From positions 7,250,241 through 7,314,240 of the forward strand of contig NC_033630.1 of the NCBI RefSeq assembly GCF_001540865.1: DNA of 64,000 nt, read 5' to 3'. The translations under genes were made by a program, and so were the position numbers. Of the stretch, positions 12,071 to 22,915 are shown piece by piece. The DNA comes from Ananas comosus. Its lineage: Eukaryota > Streptophyta > Magnoliopsida > Poales > Bromeliaceae. Every line of letters begins with the position of its first letter. Positions within the stretch are counted from its first letter, which is position 1. The notes below the pieces were generated by a model, which had not been told where the DNA came from, did no database searches, and was given only the letters and a program-made list of their open reading frames with translations.

Positions 12071-13699
12071 GTGCGCGGTAGTCTGCAATGATTGACTCGA
12101 GGCCGAGTCGGTTGGATAGTGGAAATCTTAAAGGCTAGTGATATATGATATGAACTAAAGCAGTAGAGACCTTAGACACTAGTTGAGGCTGAGCTGTGGA
12201 ACTAAGGTAAGTAGAACCTTAGAGCTAGATGGCATGAGCTATGATTAGCAAGATTGAAAGTAGTATCGATGGATCTACTAGTGAACTGCTTAGTTGCATA
12301 GTTGCATGATTTCATATTGCATATTGTGAGGCATGACATATATTTCAATTTGAATATATATCTGTTGTATATTGTTGGACTAACATGTTGCAGTGCCTCC
12401 TTGGACCTATCGGTCGAGCTTTTCCCTTGGGTGGCCGTACCCACTGGGAACCATGGAGTTGGTTCTCACCCTACGTTGTTTCGGGTGTTACAGGTTCGCA
12501 CGTGAGCGGCGCGGCGGCGCGAGGCAAGGGCGTAGCTCCATAGATAGCGCCCTATCCCAGAGACCAGAGATAGCGGTACCCCGGGTCGGCATAGCCTAGG
12601 CGTAGAGGGAATGAAAAGAACAAGATGTACTAAAATTTGTAAATAAGTGATGTAATAACTTGATTGCATTTGGATGAAAATGAATGGTAATTGAGATGTA
12701 AAATGCATGAAATGGGAATGCTTGTAATAACATAGGATGTGTTATGTTGTTGATACCTTCCATTTGCAATCTATGATTGAATACTGTTCCTAGTTGGAGC
12801 CACTTGTATTGTTTTGATTGCGACGCCTAGGACATACAGGGGAAACTCTACTCGTTCGACGGTCTGTCGGCATGCCCGAACCCGACCAAATAGGCGGGGC
12901 GCGGGGCGTGACAGGACCAGTCCCAAAGAGCGGAACTCTCAGGACTTAGCCAATTTTTCCTTCTCTTCGTTGGCTGCGCATACGGGGACCGGTCCTCTCC
13001 TGAGGGACCGGTCCTGTAAGGACTGAGATTTTTGCAGTGTAGCTAAACTCTCAGTTGACGATGTTTTTGTCTGTAATTTAATTACAAAAGCACTCGTCAA
13101 GTTTCGGGCGAAAACGAGTTAAAACGGAAATTCTACGCGATTTCCAAGTTTCACTTAAAGTGAATAGTAACTTGATTTTTCCGGAGAAGCCACGGTGGGA
13201 GGTTGGCTTCTGGCTCGTACCGGACTCTGTTCATAGCAGTCCAATAGCTCGTTTAGACGGTAGTGTTTGGACGAATGACGCGACGGATTTTGAGTGAGCA
13301 AATTATCCGAGAAAATCCAAAATACATAATTCTATCTGTATTTAGGTGTGTTTTCTTTTTCGTTTGAAAGGAAGGTTTTGGTATTTTGTCGTGAAATCTG
13401 GTCCTCGAGATGAAACGAATTGCAGTTTGTTGTCTCTGTCGATGCTGATGGCATGGTGTGATCGTTCGTGGGTATTGACGGAACGGATACTGCGGAGATC
13501 CGACCGTTGATCGAGGAGAGATGGTAGTGCAAAACGGTATTTTCGCAAAAGTCGGCGATATTATTATGTACCGGTTTCGCGAGGATCGCACGTGGAGGGC
13601 TTCATCGTTTTAGTCGTACTGTGAGACTCGGTTGAAATTCCGATGTTTGAGGGGCCTTCTCGCTTTGTTGCATCCCTGTATATAGTTGTTTTCTAGGGT

Positions 13700-14464
13700 T
13701 TGGAGTCATCTAACCCTAACCTTGACCTTGCCCCTGCCCAGAGCATAGCCCGCCTCCCCACTATTCCCCTCCCACTGCGCGCGCCGGTCGCCACTGAGCA
13801 TGCGCCGCGGCGCCGTACCTCTCCTTCTCCACCACTCTCCATCTTTCTCTCAATCTCTTTCTCTCTCCTCTCACTCTCGGGTTGTGAAGGCCGCGGGCTG
13901 CGCCTCCTGCAGACGCCTCCCCTGGATTTCACGGTGCTCTGGCAACCTTCCGCCCCGATCCGCGCCGCCGTCAGCCGGCGTCCACCAGCTGGCTCATTCC
14001 GGTCCTGCTGGCAACCAGGCCGAGCGTGGCGAGTCGGGTTGCAGCTGTCTGCACGCGCCGCACACCGCTGGAACCTCCCGCCGACTCCCGTCCACGGCGG
14101 TCCCCTTTCCCGCGGTCGCCGCCGCCGGACGGACGCCCCGCCGGCGTCTCGGCAGCCGTGGCCGCCCCGACGTCGTCCAAGCAAAGCCCTGCGCTTTCTT
14201 CCGCGAGCCGCACGCTCAAGGCCGCACTCACTGGCACCACCTTCGGCTCTGCACCCTCCTCGCCGCCGTCTGGGGAGCTCCTTGCCGCGCTGCGCATTAG
14301 CCGTTGAACCGAGCCGGAGCTGTTTTGCGGCTGATGCTTCCGAACGGCCGATCCCCGCGTCAAACGAGTACACGTACTGGCTCTCTCACCTCCCGCACGT
14401 CTTGGCCGCGCCACGCATGCGATCTGACGAAGCCGCGGGCAGCTTGCTCGCCAAGCCGAAATAA
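13700..14464. other. GC-rich block in LTR-E with long overlapping ORFs on both strands
   Basis: A roughly 750-bp GC-rich block is open in several frames on both strands, up to 254 codons on plus and 241 on minus. The translations are rich in Arg, Pro, Ala and Ser and show no domain or conserved order. Long open frames are expected by chance at this base composition. Equivalent blocks sit in related LTR-type sequence at 36.0-36.95 kb (inverse) and 61.03-61.7 kb. I do not call it a gene. Confidence 0.55.
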
Positions 14465-14949
14465 GGGTATTTTGATGGGTTTGTGTTATGAGCTTCCCGA
14501 GCCTCCCGATTCTGCGAAAGGGAGGGAACAATAGATCCTGGAAGTTTCTGATACATGTGCTCACTGGTTTCTGTTGGAGCAAGGCCCCGTTCGGCTGTTT
14601 TGGCGATGTCTCCGTTTTAGCCTTTTTGGGCTGTTTCGGGTTTCGTGCATTGTATTTTTCTGCGATCCGAGCTGTTCTGATGATCGGAGGTGACACGTGA
14701 CCGCTGGTCAGTGCTGATCACAATGCTCACCTTCCCTTGGATCAGAAGTGTCCGGTTAGTTCTGTTCGGCGCGATCTTCCCTGACTGCGCGCTATTCACT
14801 GAACCTTCGGGTTGCTCCCGCGCTTCCCACAGCGAGCCGCTGTGCTCCGGATCGTGAGCACGGACTCCGGTACGTCGAGACCTGTCAGTACGTGTCTCTG
14901 CGGACTTCGGAAGTCCTCGGTTTGCGTGAACGAGCCGTTTGATCGCTCA

Positions 14950-14981
14950 AATTACATAAAATGATGAGATTTTATGTAATT
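14950..14981. repeat. Perfect 13-bp stem, 6-nt loop inverted repeat in LTR-E
   Basis: Arms AATTACATAAAAT and ATTTTATGTAATT enclose the loop GATGAG. It lies about 90 bp upstream of a 'ctggactgattgtcca' block shared with the inverted LTR sequence at 35.5 kb, which has its own hairpin of different sequence at the matching place. Confidence 0.8.
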
Positions 14982-16737
14982 AGAGGGTCTTTTATGCAGT
15001 TGTGCTTTGCGTGGCTACTGTGGGCAGTGTGTGGGAGTTTGTAATGACCGCTGGACTGATTGTCCATGGTTCGTTAGCTTTCGCGGAAATCGGTAGGTCG
15101 ATTTCGGTGCGTTTTTCGGCGAAATTCGCCGAAAGAACGCGGTTTCGGTTCGGATTCTTTCCGACGGTGTTTGGTTGCTTCGTGTTTTGTCGCTGAGCCT
15201 TGTTGGCTGGTCACCATCATCATTTTGTGGGTTCGATGATGATGGGTGAGCGACGGTGGGTTCCAATGTCGAAATAGACATTTCCGGGAATCCGGATTCG
15301 TACGATTATCCGGCGATGATCGTATTGTTGTGTTACCTCGTGTTCGCTGCCAAGGCATCCAAATCGGAGTGTTCTGGAGCAGCAGGTGACTCGTGACACG
15401 AGTCGGTGAGTTTCGGGACACTTAGTGGGTCCCGACGGCGTCCCGGTGTAGTTTTCGGGACTTCCGGTGAGTTACGATGATCGGTTTTGGGAAACCGATA
15501 CGGGGTTCTGTGTGGGGGTTTGTGAGATAGTGTACTTCAGGTGAGTGGGTTGGTTACTGACCCATTGGATCTTCGTAGGTCCGGTCGACTTGTGCGTACC
15601 CAGTGTTCCGACGCGACAGTGACAGGTGGGTGCTTCGAGCTGGTAGTCGGTGAGAGCGTTTCACCTCCTTCTCCTATTTTTCTATTCCAGTATATTAGCT
15701 CTACATGTCAGTTGTTTGGTTATCGTTTGGTTATCGTATTTCGTTGACTGCATTGGTTAGTGATTGATAGACATGTGGAGCAGGTTGCACTTGTATTTCA
15801 GTATCTCTGTGGACCTTGGGTCCAGGCAACACATCGACTCTCTTGTCGTGTGTTTCGATCTGGTTGATCGAGGTTCGGCGTTGTACGCCCTAGCTTCTAT
15901 TTCAATTTGGCATTGTACGCCCTCGTTGTTGGCTTCGGCCTAGGCATCGGCTTTAGCCGGGTTTGTTTTTGTTTGAGCATACCAGCATGACTTAGTCACG
16001 GCACTTTGGGGTATTCATGACACCGGATCGGTTTGGCCACCGATCGGAGGTGTACTTATCCGGATAGGTCGTCCTGCGGGGCGGATGGATCAGGTCGGTG
16101 CAGTTAGTGACAGGCAGCGCTTGAGGTCTGCGGACCAATACAGCAGGCACAGATTGGGTACAGTTTCTATTCAGTACTTTGAGGCATTCTTTGCATTGTT
16201 ATCTATACAGTAGCAGGTTTGTTTATTGCTTCTTATTTATCTGTTGTAGCTACTGTAGTTTGTTTTCATATATCAGTATCTATGTTTGTTTATCTATCTC
16301 CTTTGGTTTCCGGTGATTACGGCTTGCCTTCGTGGCTCTGTCGTACCCACTGAGAAAACTATGGTTGCGGTTTCTCACCCCCCATTCCCCCCCCCCAGGT
16401 GATATAGACGAGGAGTTGGATTTTGGGCTCGACGAGAGGACGATCTAGCTAGTATGGTATAGCGATCGCCACCCTGGTTGTATTTCTTTCCCGCCTTTAG
16501 TAGTCATTTAAATAATGGTTCAGTTAGCTGATTTTTATGATTGTTTGAATGTGGTGATCTGGTTTTGGTAGATCTGTGGATGCTTTCATTATTTATGCAT
16601 GTGAACTGAGGTTTGTGGATTTGGATTTTGATTCTATGGATATCGGATTTTCTTGTATTTACATATCGTGGTTTTCTACCCCTCGAGGTAGTTGATTTTC
16701 AAAATAGAGTTTCCGTGTGGGAAATAGTTTTAAAAAG

Positions 16738-16795
16738 NNNNNNNNNNNNNNNNNNNNNNNNNNNNNNNNNNNNNNNNNNNNNNNNNNNNNNNNNN
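16738..16795. other. Assembly gap (58 N)
   Basis: Run of unknown bases. Sequence on both sides may not be truly adjacent, which bears on the odd length of LTR-E. Confidence 0.99.
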
Positions 16796-16820
16796 CGGGT
16801 GCACTGCATGTCTGGGCGGT

Positions 16821-16869
16821 GTTTATGTTTCAAGTAGACAGGTGAGCCTGTCTCAGAGGAAACATAAAC
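16821..16869. repeat. Nested inverted repeat just after the gap
   Basis: The outer arms GTTTATGTTT and AAACATAAAC are perfect. An inner AGACAGG/CCTGTCT stem makes a long imperfect hairpin. Its function is unknown. Confidence 0.7.
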
Positions 16870-18540
16870 GTGCCGCATGGTTGATATGTTGTCCTAGTGT
16901 TGGTGTTGGATGTAAATGGTTAGTTGTTGGTTAATTACTATACGTAAAAATATGTCGATTGTTAGGAATCTCTACTACGTACGGAGATTCGTGAGGAATC
17001 CGCAACCTACTACGCTACGTGTCATGTTGTTAGTAGGATAAATTTTCACGAGGGGTGTGCCTTCGAAAACAAAAACTTGAGATTAAGTAAGTAGTACTTT
17101 TAGGTAAACTTTTGGAAAAATTTTGATAAAAGGTGTACCTTTGAGATAAAACTTTTAGTTGATGGAGCTCCCCATCTTTTGGTGCTATACATTTATGTTC
17201 TTTTAGGCTATAGGTATCTTAGTTGTAGGTTTAGGTGTTTGGAGTCAAGTGTACGTATTTATTACTTTCGTAGGTGTCTAGATGGTTTTGGTCTAGTGGT
17301 GTAAGTTTGTTAGTATTTTTAGTCGATTGACATGGTAAGAAACCTACTGATGATTTCCGCCCTCTCGGGAGGGTCATCCCACCGGTCTAGGCGATATACA
17401 GATGATCGATATACCAGCAGATGCTAGCTTCGCCTTCATTTACGTTCACGAGCAGATATAGTAGACCCCCCCCCATTACCCCCCGACTACTTTAGTCTCG
17501 TTGATATCAAAAGAGTCACACATGCTGTCTCAGTGCTTCCATTCGGCATTAGTGGCCGTTAGTTTCCTCTAGCTATTCATCATGTATATATGACTAGAGA
17601 CTCATGTTTGATACCACCAGATGATATCTATATACTCATCGTTAAGAGTTTGGACGAGTGATCATATCTATTGTGACGCTCCATACGGAGGATCATGACT
17701 TATCTAGGGAGCCATGCGTGAGACACGGACGACACAACCAGGCGAAAGGAGCTAGCGACCGGACAGGGACGCACCTGCCGAGACTAGTTGTAGCTCGGGG
17801 CCTCCCGCACGATAGACCTATTAAATATCAAGGCTAGCCACCCGTTAATGACTAGAGCCACAGAACGTATGGGGATCCACGGCACTTGATTCAATACGAC
17901 CATACGAGTATTATTTTTCGTTTGGCCTCGATATAGGCTACGTGATCCGACTTCCGTTCGTATTACTCCACGCATCAGACGACACAGACTTTATCTTCGA
18001 TACCACATGTTGCGGCTTACACCTAGATAAGATAGCAATGTGAATGCAGGTTAGTCTCAGCAAATTACAACAGACCTGGAAACCAGGTATCTACTACAAC
18101 TTCAAGATAGTACCGTTGGACCAGATGATACACAGAGTTAGTGATACGATTATCGTACAGTTACATTAGGTTGATGATTCAGATAGATCATCACTAGCAA
18201 GTAGGACTTGGGGCACAGCTAAAGGTAAAGGTTAGTTCCTGGATCGTTTCCATCAGGTCGAACACCACGGATTCACGGACACCATCGGGCTGTAAGGACG
18301 AGAACCTTACACAGACAGGGTGAACAGGGACAGCCGAAGACTTATGACCCACTCGCGTGTATCCAGCGTAGCCGATGGAGGCCTCAAGGCCAAACAGTCA
18401 CTCGCTGGGTGAGTGGACGTACACGCGATACACGTGTTTACCGGTCGTGTCGTATCAGGTTCAGAGCCTATAGGTTAGGAGTACAGAGATAGTACCATAG
18501 TAGTGACCGTCAGGGCTTCTAGATCAGATTCAGTGCTACA
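16870..18540. pseudogene. Unassigned, possibly very decayed gypsy pol interior
   Basis: No ORF above 63 codons. Conceptual plus-strand reading around 17530-17665 gives phrases such as LPFGIS and DDIYILIVKSLDE. These faintly recall the reverse-transcriptase 'MPFGLTN' and 'DDILIYSKS' blocks at about the right spacing, but with stops and frame changes. That would fit LTR-E being a whole decayed element. The resemblance is weak and could be chance. Confidence 0.2.
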
Positions 18541-18562
18541 CTGCAAAGTTGCAAACCATGCG

Positions 18563-19042
18563 TGATTCACAGGGAACTAATGTGAATCAGCTAAACTGCA
18601 CAGTGGTACAAAGAGGTCTAGGGAGGCTAAACCTACGGAACCGTCGCTTGTGCTCCATTGTGTTGTTATGCTAGTAGCGGCCTATTAGCATGCTTAGGCC
18701 TAAGGGCCTTTACAGATAAAGCTGTAACCTTGGGTGGCAGCGAGTGGGTAGTAGTAGCTTGGGTGTTTTACTACTACCACTGGTCGGTTGTTCCGAGTCG
18801 CTGTTTTGTGCTTCGTTGGTTTGTGGCAGCCTTTCTTAGGCTTGGCTTTGGCGCAAGAAAGCCGCTTAAAGCGGCTTTTTGCGTGGCTTTAGCTGGATGG
18901 CTAAAGGCGCTTTCGATTGCTTGGTACCTGTTAGTCAGGTCGCCAGTAATGTTTGAGGGTGTGTGACGGGTGTCATCGGTGCGTTTCGTGTTGACGTATT
19001 TTCTGGGAGATTAATGTATTTTAGAGTAGTAAAATACATTAA
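18563..19042. repeat. Cluster of four inverted repeats
   Basis: Perfect stems lie at 18563-18589 (TGATTCACA/TGTGAATCA), 18748-18778 (GGTAGTAG/CTACTACC), 18858-18878 (AAAGCCGCT/AGCGGCTTT, 3-nt loop) and 19011-19042 (13-bp stem TTAATGTATTTTA, loop GAGTAG). The last has the same stem length and loop size as the hairpin at 14950-14981. A 102-codon ORF across 18658-18966 shows no recognisable domain and is not called. Confidence 0.7.
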
Positions 19043-19303
19043 ACTCGCTAGTTTGCCGAGCAAGTGCGTTTGGCTCCTGAAGGCTTCAGGCGTCTCTGTG
19101 CATGACTGTCCAGAGCTGCATGGCCTCAGGCACGAGTGCTAGGCCTCGTGTCGCCGAGCGACACCCTTCGCGCCCTCGTTGGGCTTCCAAGTCACTTATC
19201 GCGCGTCAGTCCCTTCTAGCGCGGCTTGTCTTGATTGGCCTGTGAAGACTAGGTTCCCTTCCACTCGTAACACTAGTCGTGACTGGTCGCCAGTGGCAGG
19301 TTG

Positions 19304-19322
19304 AAAAAAAAAAAAAAAAAAA
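19304..19322 (+). repeat. Poly(A) run inside LTR-E
   Basis: About 19 consecutive A's, followed within 85 bp by the 3' end of LTR-E. It could be the tail of a retroposed insertion ending here, or simple slippage. No matching target duplication could be confirmed because the 5' side may lie in the N gap. Confidence 0.6.
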
Positions 19323-21145
19323 TTGCACGTCTTCTACGACTCTGAGTTTTCAAAATGGTAATGAATTTTCAAAATGGCTTTGAAAATCGGCCCCGGGGCG
19401 TGACAGGTCCTTTAGGGACCGGTCCCCTCTCGAGGGACCGGACCCCGAGAGCAGATATCGCGCGCAGAGTTTTCTGCCGCACATTCAGCTACGGGGACCG
19501 GTCTCTCCCGCCAGGGATCGGTCCCCGAGAGCAATTTCCGCCAAGTGTAGATTTTTGCACATCTTGCTCTCGCGGATCCATTGCAATGCACTTTTTGGGT
19601 TTTTGACTTCTTTGGCCTTTCCGAAGCATACCCACTAGACAACTAGTCGATTCTGAGCGAAGTCCAACTCTCGGATTTCGAGAATTCACTTCCTCACAAC
19701 GTTAGTCCATCACGTGAAGACTCCGGAGCTCACTGCTTGTGTGGAGCGACCACCCCAAGCGAATACAGACTATGTGAGTATGATCCAATCCTCGCTAACT
19801 GAGGATACCCTACCGACTAGGGCTAATCAACCACACGAGAACTCGACTATCCCTAATGTTCATGTTTAAGTGTTCCATCTACACTAAGTTCACATGCAAC
19901 TTTTCATTTCTAGGGGAATTCACCTATCCCTAAGTTCATTGCATCAAAGTGCTTCTTCTACACTAGGTTCAAATGCCACTCGTCATCTATGTCATTCAAC
20001 ATCATTTAAATGCCACTCGTTATATCCTCGGATACAAACGCTAAGTTCATCACTTGTTTAGCATCATAGGTTTCCAATGTCATAACCCAATCCATATATC
20101 CATTACATCAAGTATCCATTTCACAATACCATGTCAACTATGGAAAACATACAAGGAGTGGAAATGCATGTATCATCATCCTATAATGCATACAATATAC
20201 AAGATGCAAGTCAACAATGCAACTAAGACATAGAAAGAAGTTCAGTTGCTTCAGGATGGCACCCCCCACCTCTAGGCGATGTCATGACGCTAGGAATCCG
20301 GTTTCGTGATTTTTGGATGCCGCCTCGGCCTTCCAGGCAGAAACGAAGCCAAAAACGTCCTTTTCGCAAATATCTCCGCGTAGGCTCGACGGATTGCCGA
20401 ACCGACTTCGCTAACGGGTTAGAATACCTAGCAATTAGTTTTGTATGGGCGCAATTTAGATCAAACCCTTATATTTTGCAAAACCCCATTTGGAGCCCTA
20501 ACAAGCTACTATAGCAAGAAATCACCATTTAGCTTCATGATTCAAGTAAATAGCATGTTACTAACACCTAGGAAGTCCTCTAAATCCACTTCTAAAGCAA
20601 TAGAACTCATCCTTAGAGATCTACCATTAAAGCTTTAGAAGCTTACCTCAAAAGCTTTCTCCAATGGTGAAGAAGAAGGTGAAGAAGATGAAGATCAACT
20701 CCCAAGCTTGCTTCTCCACCAATCTTCCCTCCTCTTGCCTTTCTTGAAGAGAGAGAGAAAGAGAGCTTTAGAGAGAGAGAGAGAGAGGTTCTATTTTAGG
20801 GCTTAGAGTGTGAGGGAATCAGAGAAAATAAACCCCACACCTCTCATTTAACTTTCCTCATGGCAGAATTGCAAGGAACCCCCTCAACAATCAGTTTTCT
20901 GCACTGCTCGCGCAGGGCTATTCGCAGCTACGGGGTCCAGACCCTGAAGCTAGGGTCCGGACCCCGAGAGCTTCGAAAATCTGCAAAAGTGCAGATTTGC
21001 ACTACATGCTCTCCAAGGTCCTCTACAACCCAATAAATGCCGTTTTCGACAATTTCGGCCTCTCTGAAGCGTCCCGAACCAACTTCCGGTCAATTTGATC
21101 GAAGTTCAGTTTTACGCATCGAGGATTTCATTTCCTTACATATAA

Positions 21146-21363
21146 GTCACCAGCTGAAATAAAGGACAAAAAGTCTAGATCCTGTGCAAATTGCAAAAAA
21201 AAGGGACATAATATTAGGACTTGTAAAGAGGTAAGCTAGAATTTTTTAAACTCCTTTTTTTTACATATATTATTTAGTAGCTAATTTTAATCATGTTTGT
21301 TGAAACTAATATAATTTTTTTATGGTTCTATAATACTAGGGCTTACTATCGCAGATTATCTAG
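21146..21363 (+). pseudogene. FAR1/FHY3-like protein, C-terminal end with CCHC knuckle (second part)
   Basis: After the LTR-B target duplication the coding sequence resumes as SPAEIKDKKSRSCANCKKKG, followed by HNIRTCKE (to 21230). This contains a CX2CX4HX4C zinc knuckle of the kind found near the C-terminus of FAR1/MULE-type proteins. A consensus donor GTAAGC follows at 21231, and an acceptor 'actag' ends at 21339. The last exon (21340-21363) encodes GLLSQII then TAG. Rejoining the two sides of the insertion does not keep this frame, so there is an indel in addition to the in-frame stop near 6435. The zinc knuckle and the splice sites are clear. The family name is inferred from the knuckle plus the upstream helical segment. 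Confidence 0.65.
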
Positions 21364-22915
21364 ATGGTGAATCAAGTGAATCGTCCGGGACAAATAGTAG
21401 AGACGCATCATAGGACTAAAATTGAGACAAATATTCCATGTGACATTAGTTGATGTACTACATGTTGTGTGAAATTAAAATATAATTTTCTCTCTCATTG
21501 AATATCTTGTATTTCTAAATTCGGATTCTATTAGAATGTAATCTTCTCTCCTACTGGATATCTTTTATTTCCAAATCAGTTGTAATGTAGAATGTGGATG
21601 ATTAAATTACTTGTGTGGGAAAGATTAAATTACATGTGATTGACTCTTTAGATTATTGGTCATGATAACATAGATTATTTCAATTTATTACAGTGTTCAG
21701 CATCCATCATTCTAAAATAGAATAATATCTTTATGCAGCTATAAGGAATAAATAAAAATACCATATAGATTATATTATATAAATTATGCTAAAATTCAAA
21801 TTACATCCAAAAGAACTCCATGTTAGATTAAAGTATTAAAAGGATTAAGTATTAGACAAGGCATAAAATAAACTAGAAGAACTTAAATATTACAAAGAGA
21901 AAACTTACAATAATTATGATAATGAATAATTTTTTCTCATCCTCTATGACCCTTGTGGGGAGTTCATCAATTCGCGCTTTTAGAACACCAATTTGTTTAG
22001 CTGTTTTTGTTTGTACATAATTAATATGTTAAAATAGCCATTCATCTGAACATTTTGCCGGCGACGCAGAACGTTGAAAAAACATGCTCCTTTCCACTTT
22101 TAAGAGTTAGCGCTATCTTCTTCAAATGTATCTTTGTCTCTCCCTATAATTTTAATGTCCCATCATTGAAAAAAATCGCAATAATTCTCATTTTCTTTCC
22201 TATAATTCCTATAATTAGGACACCCATAAAATGATCTTCTCCTACTATTAGGTTGAAAGAAAACTCTTAAAACAGCTACTTCATTACAGTTGCCGCAAAC
22301 AACCCGCTTGCTGATTGCACTTCTCATACTAAATGACAATAGTTACCTACATAAATAAATCAATTAGTTACGCCTAAAAAATATAATTGCTTTCAGAAAA
22401 AAATTTATTTTTAAGGATACATATAAACATTGGTAAAATCTTTATATAATATTTTTAAAATCAGCAAAAAAAAAAGTTAGCACAAATCTTGTATTTCCTT
22501 CTATACATAATTTTTAATTTTTATAAAAATCAGTAAAAAATAATATAAAATTGTACCAAGAATCGTGCATTTTGTTTATTTCTCTTTGCAGAAAAAGTAG
22601 AAAATTTTTTAGGACCAATCTTGTAGAAAATTTTTTTAATAAAAATATAAAGAAATATGTAGGAAAAAAGAGTAGAATTTTTAAAAGATGCATATGCTCA
22701 TGACTCCTTTTTTTAAAAAAATTTAGAAAAACTACAATAAAATATAAAATTTTAATTCAATGAAAAAAAGAAATATCAAAAAAATGAAATAAAATTGTCA
22801 TTTTCTATAATTGTAAAACAAGATGCATATGCTCATCAGTTTATTTTTTAAAAAAATAAAAAATAAAAAAATGAATTTCAGCTAAAAATAGAAAGAAATA
22901 TGCAGAAAAAGCAGT
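21364..22915. other. AT-rich sequence downstream of the FAR1-like fragment
   Basis: Strongly AT-rich with many homopolymer runs and no ORF of note. The first part is presumably 3' UTR and flank of the FAR1-like fragment. Nothing else could be supported. Confidence 0.45.

Larger units (their letters stand above)
9555..12913 (+). mobile_element. Solo LTR-D inserted in LTR-C, TSD GGACC
   Basis: Plus-strand LTR ending GCGGGGCGTGACA at 12913, with GGACC at 9550-9554 and 12914-12918. The 5' end reads GTCGTCCCCC, so the expected leading T of TG seems to be lost. The family's '(c)actgggaac' and '(g)gttctcaccc' block is at 12445-12472, and the internal GGACCGGTCC palindromes are at 9905-9962. It is 3.36 kb long, enlarged by two tandem arrays (11185-11480 and 11600-12070). 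No PBS or internal domain follows, so it is a solo LTR. Confidence 0.82.
13015..19405 (+). mobile_element. LTR-E (oversized, composite) inserted in LTR-C, TSD GGTCC
   Basis: It starts TGTAAGGACTGAG at 13015 and ends CGGGGCGTGACA at 19405, with GGTCC at 13010-13014 and 19406-19410. At 6.4 kb it is more than twice its neighbours. The LTR-typical 'acccactgagaaaac...tttctcacccccc' block at 16348-16390 normally lies about 0.4 kb from the 3' end but is 3 kb away here. The surplus is probably 16738-19325, which contains an N gap, a run of A's and weak pol-like phrases. It may therefore be a decayed full element or an LTR with a nested insertion. Parts of 15000-16300 recur inverted at 33.8-35.5 kb. 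Confidence 0.65.
7365..19697 (-). mobile_element. Solo LTR-C inserted in LTR-B, TSD ACATT/ACGTT
   Basis: It starts TGTCACGCCCCGAG at 7365 and ends TTCCTCACA at 19697. It is flanked by ACATT (7360-7364) and ACGTT (19698-19702), a duplication with one substitution. Its own sequence is 7365-9554, 12914-13014 and 19406-19697, about 2.57 kb. Read on the minus strand, its first 60 bases closely match the 5' end of the LTR at 49465 (TGTGAGGAAGTGAATTCTCG versus TGTAAGGAAGTGAATCCTCG), so it belongs to the same family. Two plus-strand LTRs are inserted into its palindrome cluster. Confidence 0.85.
6559..21140 (-). mobile_element. Solo LTR-B (outermost of nest), TSD TATAA
   Basis: It starts TGTCACGCCCCG at 6559 and ends CCTTACA at 21140. 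TATAA duplications lie at 6554-6558 and 21141-21145. Its own sequence is only 6559-7364 plus 19698-21140, about 2.2 kb, matching the length of the other solo LTRs. The rest is later insertions. On the minus strand it reads TGTAAGGAAATG...GGGGCGTGACA. Near 20930-20975 it carries GGGTCCGGACCC-type palindromes rather than GGGACCGGTCCC. It sits inside the FAR1-like coding sequence and breaks it. Confidence 0.87.

Noticed and set aside
13700..14696. 254-codon plus ORF and 241-codon minus ORF that could be taken for host genes
   Set aside because: High GC content suppresses stop codons in all frames. The block recurs in related LTR-type sequence and gives only Arg/Pro/Ala-rich low-complexity translations.
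18858..18878. Intrinsic terminator or organelle/bacterial insertion
   Set aside because: A single hairpin with T's is not enough. No neighbouring bacterial or plastid gene is present.
18658..18966. 102-codon ORF as a small membrane protein gene
   Set aside because: It overlaps two inverted repeats, has no recognisable domain, and lies in a decayed retroelement context.
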